Source: Aliiglaciecola sp.
GTDB lineage: Bacteria > Pseudomonadota > Gammaproteobacteria > Enterobacterales > Alteromonadaceae
Assembly: GCA_028356795.1 (NCBI GenBank)
Contig: JAOMVH010000003.1
Location: forward strand, 1 to 64,000
Length of the DNA stretch: 64,000 nucleotides
Direction of reading: 5' to 3'
The first letter of the stretch is position 1; every line of letters starts with the position of its first letter. A model generated the notes under the pieces. That model saw only the letters and a list, made by a program, of their open reading frames with translations, made no database searches and was not told the origin of the DNA. This document shows positions 18,237 through 27,471 of the stretch, one piece after another. The translations under genes and the position numbers were made by a program.

Positions 18237-19297
18237 CAGATAAGTCAGGTTTGTTTTTGGTCCAATCTCCTTTGCATATATATAATGCTTGCGAAGCCAT
18301 TCGCAAGTTCGACATAGCTAAGCCAACATTTCTCATTGTGACAAGCAAACATAATGTCAAATGGTCGGAAATGATGCGAGATTTACTGCCAGCTAATACG
18401 GAGCATCGATTTTGTGAACGTGATGATCTCGATATAGCTGCTTGTACCAAAGAATATGTTGGTCACATTCAATTCTTTAAGCAACAGAAGTATGACTATG
18501 TTTTCTTTTCAGATTCACGTTTGTACATTTTTGTTGATATCGTCAATTCACTGCAAAATGAAAACACGTTTTTAATGGACGATGGATCGGGAATAATACA
18601 GACCGTGCATACGTTAGAGCAGACTGGGCGTTATTTTGACACAACACAAAGTTCCCAGAAAGAAAGACGACAAGAGATCGAAAAAATAAAGCGTAAGTAT
18701 GACCTGTGGCAACTTGCATCATGCAAATACAATTTATTTACTGCATTTGACTTTAAAGATGGAGAACACTTTAAGGTAGTTGCGAATCCCATGCGCACAC
18801 TTTGCCACAAGCATGAAAAACTTGATCACCAAAGCGTGCTAATACTGGGTGTTCCTTTTATAAAAATCAATTACATGTCATCAGAAAAGTATTGTGACTA
18901 TTTAGTTGCGCTTAGCGCATTTTATACAGGCAAGCGCTTGTTATATTTACCCCATCCGCGAGAAGATATGAGCTATCTTCATAGCAAATGTATAGACTCA
19001 GGTATTGAGGTTGTTAGTACGCACTTAACCGCTGAAAAATACTTAATGAGTTTGAACCCTGCTCCAGCGATTGTGACTGGTTTTTATTCCGCAGCACTGT
19101 GGTACATCGCTAAATTCCAACCTGAAATTTGTGTTGAAGCACATCGATTCCATTTAAGCGATATTACACTGCCTCCTTCTCAGATGATGTCTAGAAGCAG
19201 CCATTTAAGTATCTTGGATATTGTCGACTTGGTTTATGACTATTACACTCTAAGGATGAGGGTCATTGAACCACTTTTAAAGCCGAGCGTAGCGTAA
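18233..19297 (+). CDS. Sialyltransferase/polysialyltransferase-like glycosyltransferase
   Basis: A 354-residue protein beginning FLVQSPLHIYNACEAI, the N-terminal signature of bacterial GT52 and related polysialyltransferase-like enzymes. It also has MDDGSG, LLYLPHPREDM (the HP motif that contacts the CMP donor phosphate) and VTGFYSAALWYIA near the C-terminus (the S-A-L segment). These enzymes use CMP-nonulosonic acids, which are exactly what the surrounding loci make. It starts with GTG overlapping the LicD stop. Inference: it adds a CMP-activated nonulosonate to a glycan in the cytoplasm. Which acid it uses is not decidable here. Confidence 0.75.
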   Translation: MTDKSGLFLVQSPLHIYNACEAIRKFDIAKPTFLIVTSKHNVKWSEMMRDLLPANTEHRFCERDDLDIAACTKEYVGHIQFFKQQKYDYVFFSDSRLYIFVDIVNSLQNENTFLMDDGSGIIQTVHTLEQTGRYFDTTQSSQKERRQEIEKIKRKYDLWQLASCKYNLFTAFDFKDGEHFKVVANPMRTLCHKHEKLDHQSVLILGVPFIKINYMSSEKYCDYLVALSAFYTGKRLLYLPHPREDMSYLHSKCIDSGIEVVSTHLTAEKYLMSLNPAPAIVTGFYSAALWYIAKFQPEICVEAHRFHLSDITLPPSQMMSRSSHLSILDIVDLVYDYYTLRMRVIEPLLKPSVA

Positions 19298-19315
19298 CGC
19301 ACTATTAGGTAAAAA

Positions 19316-20482
19316 ATGCGAAAGATAGCAGTATTCACGGGGTCGAGAGCGGATTATGGGATCCTCTATTGGCTTTTGACAGAACTGATAGACATCGAGG
19401 GTGTCGAACTTCAACTTTATGTTGGCGGTAGCCATTTGTCTGATGAGTTTGGGCACACAATAACTCAAATTATGAATGACAAGTTTAAGGTTACGGAGAC
19501 ATTTAGCTATTTGCCATACGATGATTCAGCTATCGGCGTAGCCAAGTCAGCTGCTCGTACATTGGTTTGTGCTACCCAAGCCATAGTTAAAAATAAACCT
19601 GATCTAATGGTGGTGGTTGGGGACAGATACGAGACTTTTTCTGTTGCTCAAGCAGCTATGATGTCTCGGTTGCCTATTGCTCATATCCATGGCGGAGAGT
19701 TGACGATAGGGGCAATAGATGACGCTATTAGGCATGCAATAACAAAAATGTCACAACTTCATTTTGCCGCAACAGAAAAATATAGGCAGCGAATTATTCA
19801 ATTGGGAGAGCAGCCTAAGAACGTGTTTAGTTTTGGTGCTCCTGGTTTGGACAATATAGACAAGCTGAGATTGTTATCACTATCCGAGCTGTCAGAAACC
19901 TTAACTTTTGATTTAACGTCGCGCTATTTTGTAGTGACATTTCACCCAGAAACACTTTCTCTAAATGGTGGTTCGCGGACTCTGCAAAATCTATTCGATG
20001 CTTTGGATAGTTTTACGAATTATAAGCTTCTTATAACCTACCCAAATGCAGATGCCTGCGGCCGAAAATTAGTTGCAATGTGCCAGCAATACCAAGAAGC
20101 GCGGCCTGATCGAGTACTGCTTGTCAAATCGCTTGGTCAGTTGCGATATTTAAGCGGTATCAAGCATTGCTCTGCAGTGATTGGTAATTCTTCAAGCGGC
20201 TTAATTGAAGCGCCAAGCTTTCATGTCCCAACGGTAAATATCGGTGAGCGACAGCTCGGAAGAGACTGTGGCGCGTCAGTTTTAACCTGCAGTGGCTCTC
20301 TAAAGGATATTGAAAAAACAATTAATCGTGCCTGCAGTCCAGCGTTTGTGGAAAAATGTCAAAATGCTGAAAATCCATATGGTTGTGGTGCCGTTGCAAA
20401 AAAAATCGTCAATGAAATAGTGTCTTTTCCGTTAGAAAACCTGCTTAAAAAGCAATTTCATGATCTTAATACCGGCTTTTAA
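19316..20482 (+). CDS. NeuC/LegG-type hydrolysing UDP-sugar 2-epimerase (copy 1)
   Basis: Hydrolysing 2-epimerases release UDP and invert C2, giving the 6-carbon sugar used by NeuB-type synthases. In 388 residues: FTGSRADYG at the start, VVVGDRYETF, IHGGELTIGAIDDAIRHAI (the catalytic acid/base region), and IGNSSSGLIEAP that holds the UDP. Copy 2 lies at 27472 and is clearly different (IEGGD instead of IHGGE), so the two probably act on different sugars. It is the last gene before a 277-base gap and so may end the pse/phosphonate operon. Confidence 0.9.
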   Translation: MRKIAVFTGSRADYGILYWLLTELIDIEGVELQLYVGGSHLSDEFGHTITQIMNDKFKVTETFSYLPYDDSAIGVAKSAARTLVCATQAIVKNKPDLMVVVGDRYETFSVAQAAMMSRLPIAHIHGGELTIGAIDDAIRHAITKMSQLHFAATEKYRQRIIQLGEQPKNVFSFGAPGLDNIDKLRLLSLSELSETLTFDLTSRYFVVTFHPETLSLNGGSRTLQNLFDALDSFTNYKLLITYPNADACGRKLVAMCQQYQEARPDRVLLVKSLGQLRYLSGIKHCSAVIGNSSSGLIEAPSFHVPTVNIGERQLGRDCGASVLTCSGSLKDIEKTINRACSPAFVEKCQNAENPYGCGAVAKKIVNEIVSFPLENLLKKQFHDLNTGF

Positions 20483-20504
20483 GGCTTAGGTCGAAGGATA
20501 TTGG

Positions 20505-20531
20505 TAATGAAACTCTTTGGGAAGCCGATAA
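20505..20531 (+). promoter_or_regulatory. Candidate sigma-28 (FliA) promoter
   Basis: TAATGAAA, 11 bases, then GCCGATAA: the -10 is a perfect match to the flagellar sigma-28 consensus and the -35 matches TAA and G at the correct spacing. It lies in the gap after neuC copy 1, about 230 bases before the oxidoreductase gene at 20760, so the leader would be long. Confidence 0.42.
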
Positions 20532-20678
20532 AAACTAAAGCTCTGTTATGATTAAATTTTAATTACATTATTTATGTTAGACGGTTTGTTGTTGATTTAA
20601 TAAGAGTTTTTTGAGTGGTAGTTATGCTGTAAGCTAGCTAGTACTTTGTTGCTTAGGAATTGTGGGCGGAAAAAGTCG

Positions 20679-20694
20679 AGACTTGGACAAGTCT
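20679..20694. repeat. Short perfect inverted repeat in the 20483-20759 gap
   Basis: AGACTTG-GA-CAAGTCT, a 7-base perfect palindrome with a 2-base centre, followed by TATTTT. It could be a protein-binding site or a weak terminator/attenuator in the leader of the 20760 gene. The rest of the gap is AT-rich and shows no convincing gene. Confidence 0.3.
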
Positions 20695-20759
20695 TATTTT
20701 CTCCAATTGCAAATATCCCAATATGCTGATCATAATTGATCTCAAGGATAATTATAAAC

Positions 20760-21773
20760 GTGTCTGAATTGCGTGTATTGGTGTGTGGTGCCGGTTCTAT
20801 TGGACAAAGGCATATTAGCAACTTAATTAAACTTGACGTATCGGTAATAGCTTGGCGTGAGCGCAAGGACAAAATAGACGAATTGGCTGCTGCATTCAAA
20901 ATTTCAGTTTTTTCAGACTTAGATGAAGCTATTGAACTCTGCGATGCAGTGGTTGTGGCAACCGAAACCCATAAACATATTGATATCGCCCTAAGGGCCG
21001 CGCGCAGCAAGAAACATTTGTTCATTGAAAAGCCCGTTTCTCATACGCTCGATTATTTACAAAAATTGAACGCGATAGTAGAAGAGAACCGTTCGATCGT
21101 TGAAATTGGGAGTATGCTTCGAGCAAGCGAAACCCTTCAAGAGCTCAAAGCAATTACCGACAACCAAATCTATGGTGAAGTCTTAACATATCGAGCAGTT
21201 ATGGGGCAGCGCTTAGATACATGGCGACCCGATAGTGATTATAGAGACTCATATAGCGCTGATCGCGATAAAGGCGGTGGTGCATTGATGGACCTAATCC
21301 ATCAAATAGACCTCGTCCAATTTTTGTTTGGAAAAATTGATGTTGTTTATTGCTTTAATCAAACGGTCGGTGCACTGGAAATAAAAGCAGAAACTCTCTC
21401 CAGTCTGACGTTAGAAGGAGAACGTGGTCTTAGTGGGCAAGTACAGGTTGATATGATAAGCCCTGTTTATCGTGGAAGCATTGAAGTGGTTACAAGTGAT
21501 GCTTTGTTAGTTTGGAATATACAAACAAACGTCTTGCAGATTACTGAACAAAATGGCCAACAGAAGGTTATCTCACCAAGTGATAGTTTTGAGCGAAATA
21601 ACCTCTTTGAGAATCATATGGCGCACTTCTTATCTCGAGTCAAAAACAAAAATGTGCTAGCTCTTTCTAGTCTTAAGGATGGTGTCATGGCTCTTAACAC
21701 AGTGTTGACCGCATACAAATCTAGTGCATATGGCAGAAAACTGCCTGTGCAAAGTGTCCATTGGTTAAAATAA
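20760..21773 (+). CDS. Gfo/Idh/MocA-family sugar oxidoreductase (PtmF-like by context)
   Basis: NAD(P)-dependent oxidoreductase of 337 residues with the dinucleotide motif VCGAGSIGQRH near the start, VVVATETHKHI, the EKP motif (LFIEKPVSHT, Lys likely catalytic) and the C-terminal-domain GGGALMDLIHQIDL with the usual His. GTG 20760 is preferred as start: AAGGA lies at 20745-20749 and the conserved fold begins right after; an upstream TTG reading adds only nine unlike residues. It is followed within 30 bases by the CMP-synthetase/SDR fusion. In Campylobacter legionaminic acid loci an oxidoreductase sits next to the PtmA/PtmB pair, so a role in making the amino-sugar precursor is plausible but inferred. 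Confidence 0.8.
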   Translation: MSELRVLVCGAGSIGQRHISNLIKLDVSVIAWRERKDKIDELAAAFKISVFSDLDEAIELCDAVVVATETHKHIDIALRAARSKKHLFIEKPVSHTLDYLQKLNAIVEENRSIVEIGSMLRASETLQELKAITDNQIYGEVLTYRAVMGQRLDTWRPDSDYRDSYSADRDKGGGALMDLIHQIDLVQFLFGKIDVVYCFNQTVGALEIKAETLSSLTLEGERGLSGQVQVDMISPVYRGSIEVVTSDALLVWNIQTNVLQITEQNGQQKVISPSDSFERNNLFENHMAHFLSRVKNKNVLALSSLKDGVMALNTVLTAYKSSAYGRKLPVQSVHWLK

Positions 21774-21798
21774 TAATAGTGATAAGGTGATATTCGAA

Positions 21799-23307
21799 AT
21801 GGTAGGTATTTGTGTGATCTCGGCAAGGGGTGGAAGCCAAGGTGTTCCGGGAAAAAATATTAAACGTGTTTTGGGCAAGCCCCTTATTGTTTGGTCAATT
21901 GAGCAAGCAATTGCTACACCAGAAATCAGTCGCGTTGTTGTTTCCACGGATTCCCCCGAGATTGCTAAAATTGCGAAATCTGCTGGAGCCGAGGTACCTT
22001 TTTTACGCCCTCAACATTTATCCAATAGTGAGGCTGGCAAGTTTCAGGTTTGGCAACATGCACTTGAGGCTTGCGAGAAAGAGTACAACGAAAAATATAA
22101 CTTTTTTGTCGATTTGGATTGCACTAATCCACTTCGAGATGTTGATGATATTAGTGCTGCAATTAGTCAATTTAAAGAGGCTCAAACGCGCAATATAGAT
22201 GCCGTTTTTTCTGTTTGTGAGGCCCGTAAGAACCCTTACTTTAATGTGTTAGAGAAAAGTGACGATGGAACACTAAAGATTTGTAAAAAAGGACAAGATG
22301 GTCAGTGGATTGTACGACGTCAAGATGCACCAGAGGTGCTTGAGCATGTTGCTAGTATTTACGTGTTGTCTCCAGAGTTTCTTAAAAGTAATGCCAAAAA
22401 CCTGTTGGAAGGCAAAACTGAGGGTTATTACATTGCCCCTGAAAAGACCTTCGATTTAGATTCTGAAGTTGATTTGGAATTGATTGAATTTTTTCTTCGT
22501 AAAAAACTACAAAAAAACCGTCAATCACTTTTGGATGTGGTTGGAAAGCGCGTAGTGTTGGTGGGTGCTACAGGTGTCTTAGGCTCTTATTATTCCCAAA
22601 TGCTAGTTGCTGAAGGTTGTATCCCTGTGTTGGTTGACAGACCTGGCAGCACGGTTATCACTTTAGGCGCAGAGTTAGGCGTTCAAGCATTTGAGATGGA
22701 TGTTACAAACGAGCAAGAGGTTATCACTGGGTTTGCCCAAATTCGTGAACAGTTTGGCGATATTGATGCAGTCATTAATAATGCGGCTGTTACAAGTGAA
22801 GGATTGGCCAGTGGCGGCGGGGACCCTTTTTCTCCTTTCGAAAAATCCTCATTAGATGTATGGCAAGCCGCTATTGATGTAAATTTGACTGGGACTTTCC
22901 TCGTTGCCCGTGAAGGAGGCCGACTCATGAAAGAAAATGGAGGCGGCAGCCTCATCAATGTATCGAGTATCTATGGTGTTGTAGGCCCAGATCATTCGAT
23001 CTACGATGATATGCCCTTCAAGTCTTTTGCTGGTTACTCTGCTTCAAAATCCGGAGTGATAGGTTTAACTCGTTGGCTCGCTAGCTGGTGGGGAAAAGAT
23101 AATTTGCGAGTTAATTGCGTATCGCCCGGCGGTGTATTCAATGATCATGCAGTTGAGTTTGAGCAAAGGTATGCTGCCAAGACTGCGATGGGGAGAATGG
23201 CAAACCCAGATGACATTGCAGGTATGGTTTTATACCTAATATCTGATGCTTCGAAATATTGCACAGGACAAAACTTTATCGTTGATGGAGGCTTCACGTG
23301 TCAGTAA
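21799..23307 (+). CDS. Fusion: CMP-nonulosonate synthetase (LegF/NeuA-like) + SDR (PtmA-like)
   Basis: Residues 1-237 are a CMP-sialic/legionaminic acid synthetase: ISARGGSQGVPGKN at the start, VVSTDSPEIAKIA, DLDCTNPLRDVDD and the acidic end FDLDSEVDLELIEF. Residues about 249-502 are a short-chain dehydrogenase: GATGVLG at 256-262, NNAAVTSEG, NVSSIYG, YSASK (Tyr413, Lys417) and a C-terminal GQNFIVDGGFT. In Campylobacter the same two activities are separate neighbours (PtmB = CMP-legionaminate synthetase, PtmA = SDR); here they are one chain with no frameshift. ATG 21799 is chosen because AAGGTGA lies 8 bases upstream. The domains catalyse distant steps of the pathway, so the fusion may serve regulation or complex formation. 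The 3' end overlaps the next gene. Confidence 0.88.
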   Translation: MVGICVISARGGSQGVPGKNIKRVLGKPLIVWSIEQAIATPEISRVVVSTDSPEIAKIAKSAGAEVPFLRPQHLSNSEAGKFQVWQHALEACEKEYNEKYNFFVDLDCTNPLRDVDDISAAISQFKEAQTRNIDAVFSVCEARKNPYFNVLEKSDDGTLKICKKGQDGQWIVRRQDAPEVLEHVASIYVLSPEFLKSNAKNLLEGKTEGYYIAPEKTFDLDSEVDLELIEFFLRKKLQKNRQSLLDVVGKRVVLVGATGVLGSYYSQMLVAEGCIPVLVDRPGSTVITLGAELGVQAFEMDVTNEQEVITGFAQIREQFGDIDAVINNAAVTSEGLASGGGDPFSPFEKSSLDVWQAAIDVNLTGTFLVAREGGRLMKENGGGSLINVSSIYGVVGPDHSIYDDMPFKSFAGYSASKSGVIGLTRWLASWWGKDNLRVNCVSPGGVFNDHAVEFEQRYAAKTAMGRMANPDDIAGMVLYLISDASKYCTGQNFIVDGGFTCQ

Positions 23308-24203
23308 ATACAAACTTTCCTGCATGTAGGATTTGCAATCAAACAGAATGGGAACGGATTTATTCTGGTCCAGTTAGGGCCGGTTCGTTTGGTGATGAAA
23401 CTGAACCAACTGAAGTATGTTGCTGCAAAGGGTGTGGAATTTGGCAGCTTTCAGAAGATTGCACATTTAATGATGATACCTACGCATCAGAGCAATATCG
23501 TGAAGCTATGGGGCAAGGTACCGAAGTCGCAGACTTCTTCAAAGCCCACGATAGCTACCAACCTTACAATGTTAAAGGTGTTGGGAAACTTAATTATCGC
23601 GATGCTGTTGTTGCGGATGTTGGCTGTGGTGCTGGCAGTTTCCTTGACCACATTTCTGGTTTGGCTAAAAAAGTAATCGCTATAGAGCCAACACCTTTAT
23701 ACCATGATTCCTTGGAAGAACGGGGTTATCACGTTTACCCTTTTACGTCTGATGCGCTAAATGATGAAAGAAACCGAGTTGATATTGTTACTAGCTTTCA
23801 AGTAATCGAACACGTCAGCGATCCCGTTATCTTTTTAAAAGAGTTATCTGAATTATTAGTCGATGACGGGCGGATAGTTATTGCTACACCAAATCGAGGC
23901 GATATACTTTTAAAACTCATCACAGATGAGTTTATGCCATTTTATTTTAGGAGTGCGCATCGTTGGTACTTTGATAAAAGCTCGCTTACTAGGTGTGCTG
24001 AAAATGCAGGGTTAGTCGTAGAAAGCTGTGATTTTATTCATACTTTTGATATGTCTAATACGTTGTCTTGGCTAAAAGATAAAGCGCCCAAAGGTAACAA
24101 ACGCTTGGCAGGAATTCTTCCGCAAATGGATCAGTTGTGGACAAGCTTTTTGCAAGCAACAGAACAAGCCGACAACATTTATATAACACTGAAAAAGAAA
24201 TAG
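23298..24203 (+). CDS. Class I SAM-dependent methyltransferase with N-terminal Cys cluster
   Basis: The 301 residues begin with a likely zinc-binding part (CRIC, then CCCKGCG, about residues 10-50), then a Rossmann methyltransferase core: VADVGCGAGSF (SAM loop, about 106-116), IEPTPLYHDS, and FQVIEHVSDP. It overlaps the fusion gene by 10 bases and starts with GTG. Methylated nonulosonic acids (for example N- or O-methylated legionaminate) are known from flagella of several bacteria, so a methyl group on this sugar is the reasonable inference; small-molecule target unproven. A 93-base gap with one hairpin follows. Confidence 0.8.
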   Translation: MSVNTNFPACRICNQTEWERIYSGPVRAGSFGDETEPTEVCCCKGCGIWQLSEDCTFNDDTYASEQYREAMGQGTEVADFFKAHDSYQPYNVKGVGKLNYRDAVVADVGCGAGSFLDHISGLAKKVIAIEPTPLYHDSLEERGYHVYPFTSDALNDERNRVDIVTSFQVIEHVSDPVIFLKELSELLVDDGRIVIATPNRGDILLKLITDEFMPFYFRSAHRWYFDKSSLTRCAENAGLVVESCDFIHTFDMSNTLSWLKDKAPKGNKRLAGILPQMDQLWTSFLQATEQADNIYITLKKK

Positions 24204-24244
24204 ATTACAGAACAATGATCGAATCAATTGCAGTTAAAATGAAA

Positions 24245-24266
24245 CGCATAAAACAACCTTTATGCG
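24245..24266. repeat. Perfect 8-base hairpin between methyltransferase and neuB genes
   Basis: CGCATAAA, a 6-base loop, then TTTATGCG. There is no T-run after it, so it is not an obvious Rho-independent terminator; it could be an mRNA-processing or stabilising hairpin within the operon, or chance. Confidence 0.3.
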
Positions 24267-24296
24267 CCAACTAAAGAACAGAGGACATGAAATAGC

Positions 24297-25337
24297 GTGC
24301 CTGAAATAAATATAGCCGGTCGATTAATTGGTGGGGAGCATGCACCTCTTGTTATCGTGGAAATAGGTATCAATCACGAAGGGTCATTGGATCTCGCAAA
24401 GTCAATGGTAGACGAGGCTTGGCGTTCTGGCGCTGAAGTCATTAAACATCAAACCCATGTGGTAGAAGATGAAATGAGTCGGGCGGCCAAAAGTGTGGTT
24501 CCCGGAAATGCGTCCGACTCAATTTATGAGATTATGGAACGATGTGCACTTAATGAAGAGGACGAAACTGAACTCAAAGATTATGTCGAATCCAAAGGCA
24601 TGATATTTATCAGTACACCTTTTTCTCGCGCGGCAGCCAATCGGCTTGAAAGAATGAATGTAGAGGCTTACAAAATTGGTTCTGGCGAATGCAACAACTA
24701 CCCACTGATCGAACATATTGCGGCATTCGGTAAACCTATGATTGTCAGTACAGGCATGAACAGTCTTGAGTCTGTTGAAAAAACCGTGGCGATCCTTGAA
24801 AAATATAATATTGACTATGCATTGCTACATACAACTAATTTATACCCAACGCCAATGCACTTAGTTCGTCTAGGAGCTATGGTGCAGCTTAAAGAAGCGT
24901 TTCCTAATGCTGTCATTGGATTATCAGATCATACCACCTCAAATTTGGCATGTTTTGGCGCAGTTGCGCTGGGCGCGTCAATTTTAGAGCGGCATTTTAC
25001 GGATAAAATGGAAAGGCCTGGTCCAGATATTATTAATTCTATGGATCCTGTAGCCCTGAGGGATTTGATCTTCAGCGCTAAAAATTTGTGGATGATGCGA
25101 GGCGGCAACAAAGAAGCTGCAGCGGAAGAGCAAGTGACAATGGACTTTGCATTTGCCACAGTTGTGTCGATTGCACCCATTAAGAAAGGTGAAGTGCTGA
25201 CCAAAGAAAATATTTGGGTTAAACGGCCTGGAACCGGAGAGATACCTGCCGAGGAATACCAAAATTTATTGGGAAGAAGCGCTTTGTGTGATATTGGATT
25301 CGACGAACACCTTTGCTGGCAAAATGTGTCAAATTAA
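24297..25337 (+). CDS. Nonulosonate synthase, NeuB/LegI type
   Basis: Condenses a 6-carbon N-acyl sugar with PEP. The 346 residues show [16 protein letters not shown] (NeuB-type EIGxNH), [63 protein letters not shown], and a C-terminal SAF domain ([22 protein letters not shown] is its typical start, about 285-346). It is clearly distinct from pseI at 6243, giving the cell a second nonulosonic acid. Legionaminate is favoured over Neu5Ac because a dehydratase and a PtmE-like gene are nearby. GTG start; AGAGGA lies 12 bases upstream, a little far. Confidence 0.9.
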   Translation: MPEINIAGRLIGGEHAPLVIVEIGINHEGSLDLAKSMVDEAWRSGAEVIKHQTHVVEDEMSRAAKSVVPGNASDSIYEIMERCALNEEDETELKDYVESKGMIFISTPFSRAAANRLERMNVEAYKIGSGECNNYPLIEHIAAFGKPMIVSTGMNSLESVEKTVAILEKYNIDYALLHTTNLYPTPMHLVRLGAMVQLKEAFPNAVIGLSDHTTSNLACFGAVALGASILERHFTDKMERPGPDIINSMDPVALRDLIFSAKNLWMMRGGNKEAAAEEQVTMDFAFATVVSIAPIKKGEVLTKENIWVKRPGTGEIPAEEYQNLLGRSALCDIGFDEHLCWQNVSN

Positions 25338-25396
25338 ATACATAAATATAGCGAAGGTTGCCAAATAATGTATTGGCCAAATGTGAAAATTATTTT

Positions 25397-26587
25397 ATGA
25401 ATACTGTTTTGAAGCTAATAGGCCGAGATTGTGAGTTGTTTGCAAATGACTTGCTACATTGTGAAAATCAAATAGCCGAAGAGGTTGCTTCAAGCACGTT
25501 TTTGGTTATTGGGGGAGCAGGGTCTATTGGTCAAGCCGTGGCAAAAGAGATCTTTAAACGCAGTCCTCAAAAATTGCATGTTGTCGATCTGAATGAAAAT
25601 GGGCTGGTGGAATTAGTTCGAGATATAAGAAGCGCTTACGGGTATATTTCTGGTGATTTTCAAACATTTGCTTTGGACATTGGTAGCCAAGAATATGATG
25701 CTTTTATCCGAAGTGATGGCCATTATGATTATGTCTTAAACCTCTCAGCTCTAAAACATGTAAGAAGCGAAAAAGACCCATTCACATTAATGAGAATGAT
25801 CGATGTCAACGTATTCAATACTGAAAAAACCATTCATCAAGCGATAGATAATGGTGCGAAGAAGTACTTTTGTGTATCAACGGATAAAGCGACCAACCCC
25901 GTCAATATGATGGGGGCATCGAAACGTATTATGGAAATGTTTTTAATGCGTCAAACATCCAATATTTCTATCTCAACCGCGCGGTTCGCAAATGTAGCGT
26001 TTTCAAACGGTTCACTTTTAGATGGTTTCAATCAGCGGATACAGAAACATCAACCGATAGTTGCTCCTAATGATGTCCGGCGTTATTTTTTAACCCCATC
26101 AGAGTCAGGTGAACTTTGTTTGATGTCATGCATTTTAGGCGAGAATAGAGACATATTCTTTCCTAAGTTGAGCGCTGAATTAAGTTTAATTACTTTTTCA
26201 GATATTGCGCTCAGGTACCTTCAGGAATTGGGGTATGAGCCCCACTTGTGTGAAAGCGAAGATGAGGCAAGGCGTCTTGCTAATGCATTACCAGCACAAG
26301 GAAAATGGCCATGTTTGTTTTCCAAAAGTGATACCACAGGTGAGAAAGACTTTGAGGAGTTTTTTACCGACAAAGAAGTTCTCGATATGCAGCGTTTCAG
26401 CAACTTAGGTGTCATCAAAAATCCAGATAGCTATGACAAACAAAAAGTGTCTTATTTTGAAGCTGAGATAAAGAGATTGAAAGCCCAAGGTGTTTGGACT
26501 AAAAAAGAATTGGTCGATTTATTTTTTGAGATGATACCTGATTTTGGGCATCAAGAACTTGGCAAGTATTTAGATAGCAAAATGTAG
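25397..26587 (+). CDS. NDP-sugar 4,6-dehydratase, retaining (LegB/WbpM-core-like)
   Basis: A soluble polysaccharide_synt_2-type dehydratase of 396 residues. Seen: GGAGSIGQAVAKEIF (cofactor loop), SALKHVRSEKDPF, VSTDKATNPVNMMGASKR. At the position of the catalytic Tyr of PseB there is Met (MMGASK), which is the mark of the retaining enzymes (WbpM, PglF, LegB) that make 4-keto-6-deoxy-D-xylo sugars. A C-terminal extension (about 290-396) is unlike PseB. It lacks the membrane part of WbpM. It fits the dehydratase of a legionaminic acid route, with GDP- or UDP-GlcNAc as substrate. The start is uncertain: ATG 25397 is used; TTG 25358 or 25373 are possible, and none has a well-placed ribosome site. 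Confidence 0.82.
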   Translation: MNTVLKLIGRDCELFANDLLHCENQIAEEVASSTFLVIGGAGSIGQAVAKEIFKRSPQKLHVVDLNENGLVELVRDIRSAYGYISGDFQTFALDIGSQEYDAFIRSDGHYDYVLNLSALKHVRSEKDPFTLMRMIDVNVFNTEKTIHQAIDNGAKKYFCVSTDKATNPVNMMGASKRIMEMFLMRQTSNISISTARFANVAFSNGSLLDGFNQRIQKHQPIVAPNDVRRYFLTPSESGELCLMSCILGENRDIFFPKLSAELSLITFSDIALRYLQELGYEPHLCESEDEARRLANALPAQGKWPCLFSKSDTTGEKDFEEFFTDKEVLDMQRFSNLGVIKNPDSYDKQKVSYFEAEIKRLKAQGVWTKKELVDLFFEMIPDFGHQELGKYLDSKM

Positions 26588-26638
26588 TTTTGCTAAGAGC
26601 CAACATTATCAACATATCCTTGATAAAAGTGAGAGTAT

Positions 26639-27460
26639 ATGCGCAGAATAATTATCATTGGTGCTAGTGGGTTTGTTGGGCAGGCACTTTTAGCTGCACT
26701 CAGTAAAAGTCAATTCGACGTTGTTGGTGTCTCTCGTACACACAAAAAAGGGCTGGCAAAGGTTGATTCATACGATGATTGTCCTGCCGGAGATTTACTT
26801 GTTCATTTAGCCGAAGAGTCTGATATTCATCAAGCTAATCTATTAGGTGATTCATATTTAAATAAATCTCATCAGATTACTCAAAGACTTTGTGACAAGT
26901 TTAAAGGAAACGTTATTTATTGCTCTTCAGCTGCGGTATATGGTGATAAAAACCATCAAGCCAGCAAAGAAAGCGACGTAGTAAAAGGCGCAAATATCTA
27001 TAGCCAACTCAAACTCTTAAACGAGCAAACCGTCTTAGAGCGCGGTGGTTGTGTTTTGCGGTTGTCAAACCTCTATGGCGAGGGCATGTCTCCCAACAAT
27101 GTTCTTTCTGATATTTTGAGTCAAGTTGGTCAGGTTGGACCTTTACGCCTTAGAAGTACCGACCCCATAAGAGATTTTCTCTACATTGATGACTTGGTCA
27201 GGTTGATATCAATAATCGCTGAGCGGTTTCAATCTGGTGTGTATAATGTGGGGGCTGGCGAAGGAATATCGATAAGAGCGTTAGCCGAAACCGTATTATC
27301 TGTTTACGGTGAAGCTAATAGAGAGATTGAATCAATGAATACGGGAAGCCAAGAATCTGTCAACTTTTTAGATACGTCTAAAGTCCTAGAAATGTTTGAT
27401 TGGAAGCCTAAACATTCATTGAAAGACAATCTAAATATTCTTAAACAAGGTAGTATCTGA
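26639..27460 (+). CDS. NAD-dependent epimerase/dehydratase family protein
   Basis: An extended-SDR sugar enzyme of 273 residues: IIIGASGFVGQALL (cofactor loop), VYCSSAAVYGDKNH-type segment near residue 97-110, YSQLK (catalytic Tyr/Lys) near residue 121, RDFLYIDDLVRLI and YNVGAGEGISI. These are typical of NDP-sugar epimerases or 4-ketoreductases. Its exact reaction cannot be read from sequence. It sits between the retaining dehydratase and NeuC copy 2, so it may rearrange the NDP-hexose between those steps, for example by 4-epimerisation or 4-keto reduction in place of amination. Confidence 0.78.
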   Translation: MRRIIIIGASGFVGQALLAALSKSQFDVVGVSRTHKKGLAKVDSYDDCPAGDLLVHLAEESDIHQANLLGDSYLNKSHQITQRLCDKFKGNVIYCSSAAVYGDKNHQASKESDVVKGANIYSQLKLLNEQTVLERGGCVLRLSNLYGEGMSPNNVLSDILSQVGQVGPLRLRSTDPIRDFLYIDDLVRLISIIAERFQSGVYNVGAGEGISIRALAETVLSVYGEANREIESMNTGSQESVNFLDTSKVLEMFDWKPKHSLKDNLNILKQGSI

Positions 27461-27471
27461 GGGTTTTTTTG

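Noticed and set aside
24297-25337. NeuB as evidence for ordinary sialic acid (Neu5Ac)
   Set aside because: The nearby retaining dehydratase and PtmE-like gene point to a 9-deoxy (legionaminate-like) sugar rather than Neu5Ac, though the substrate is unproven.
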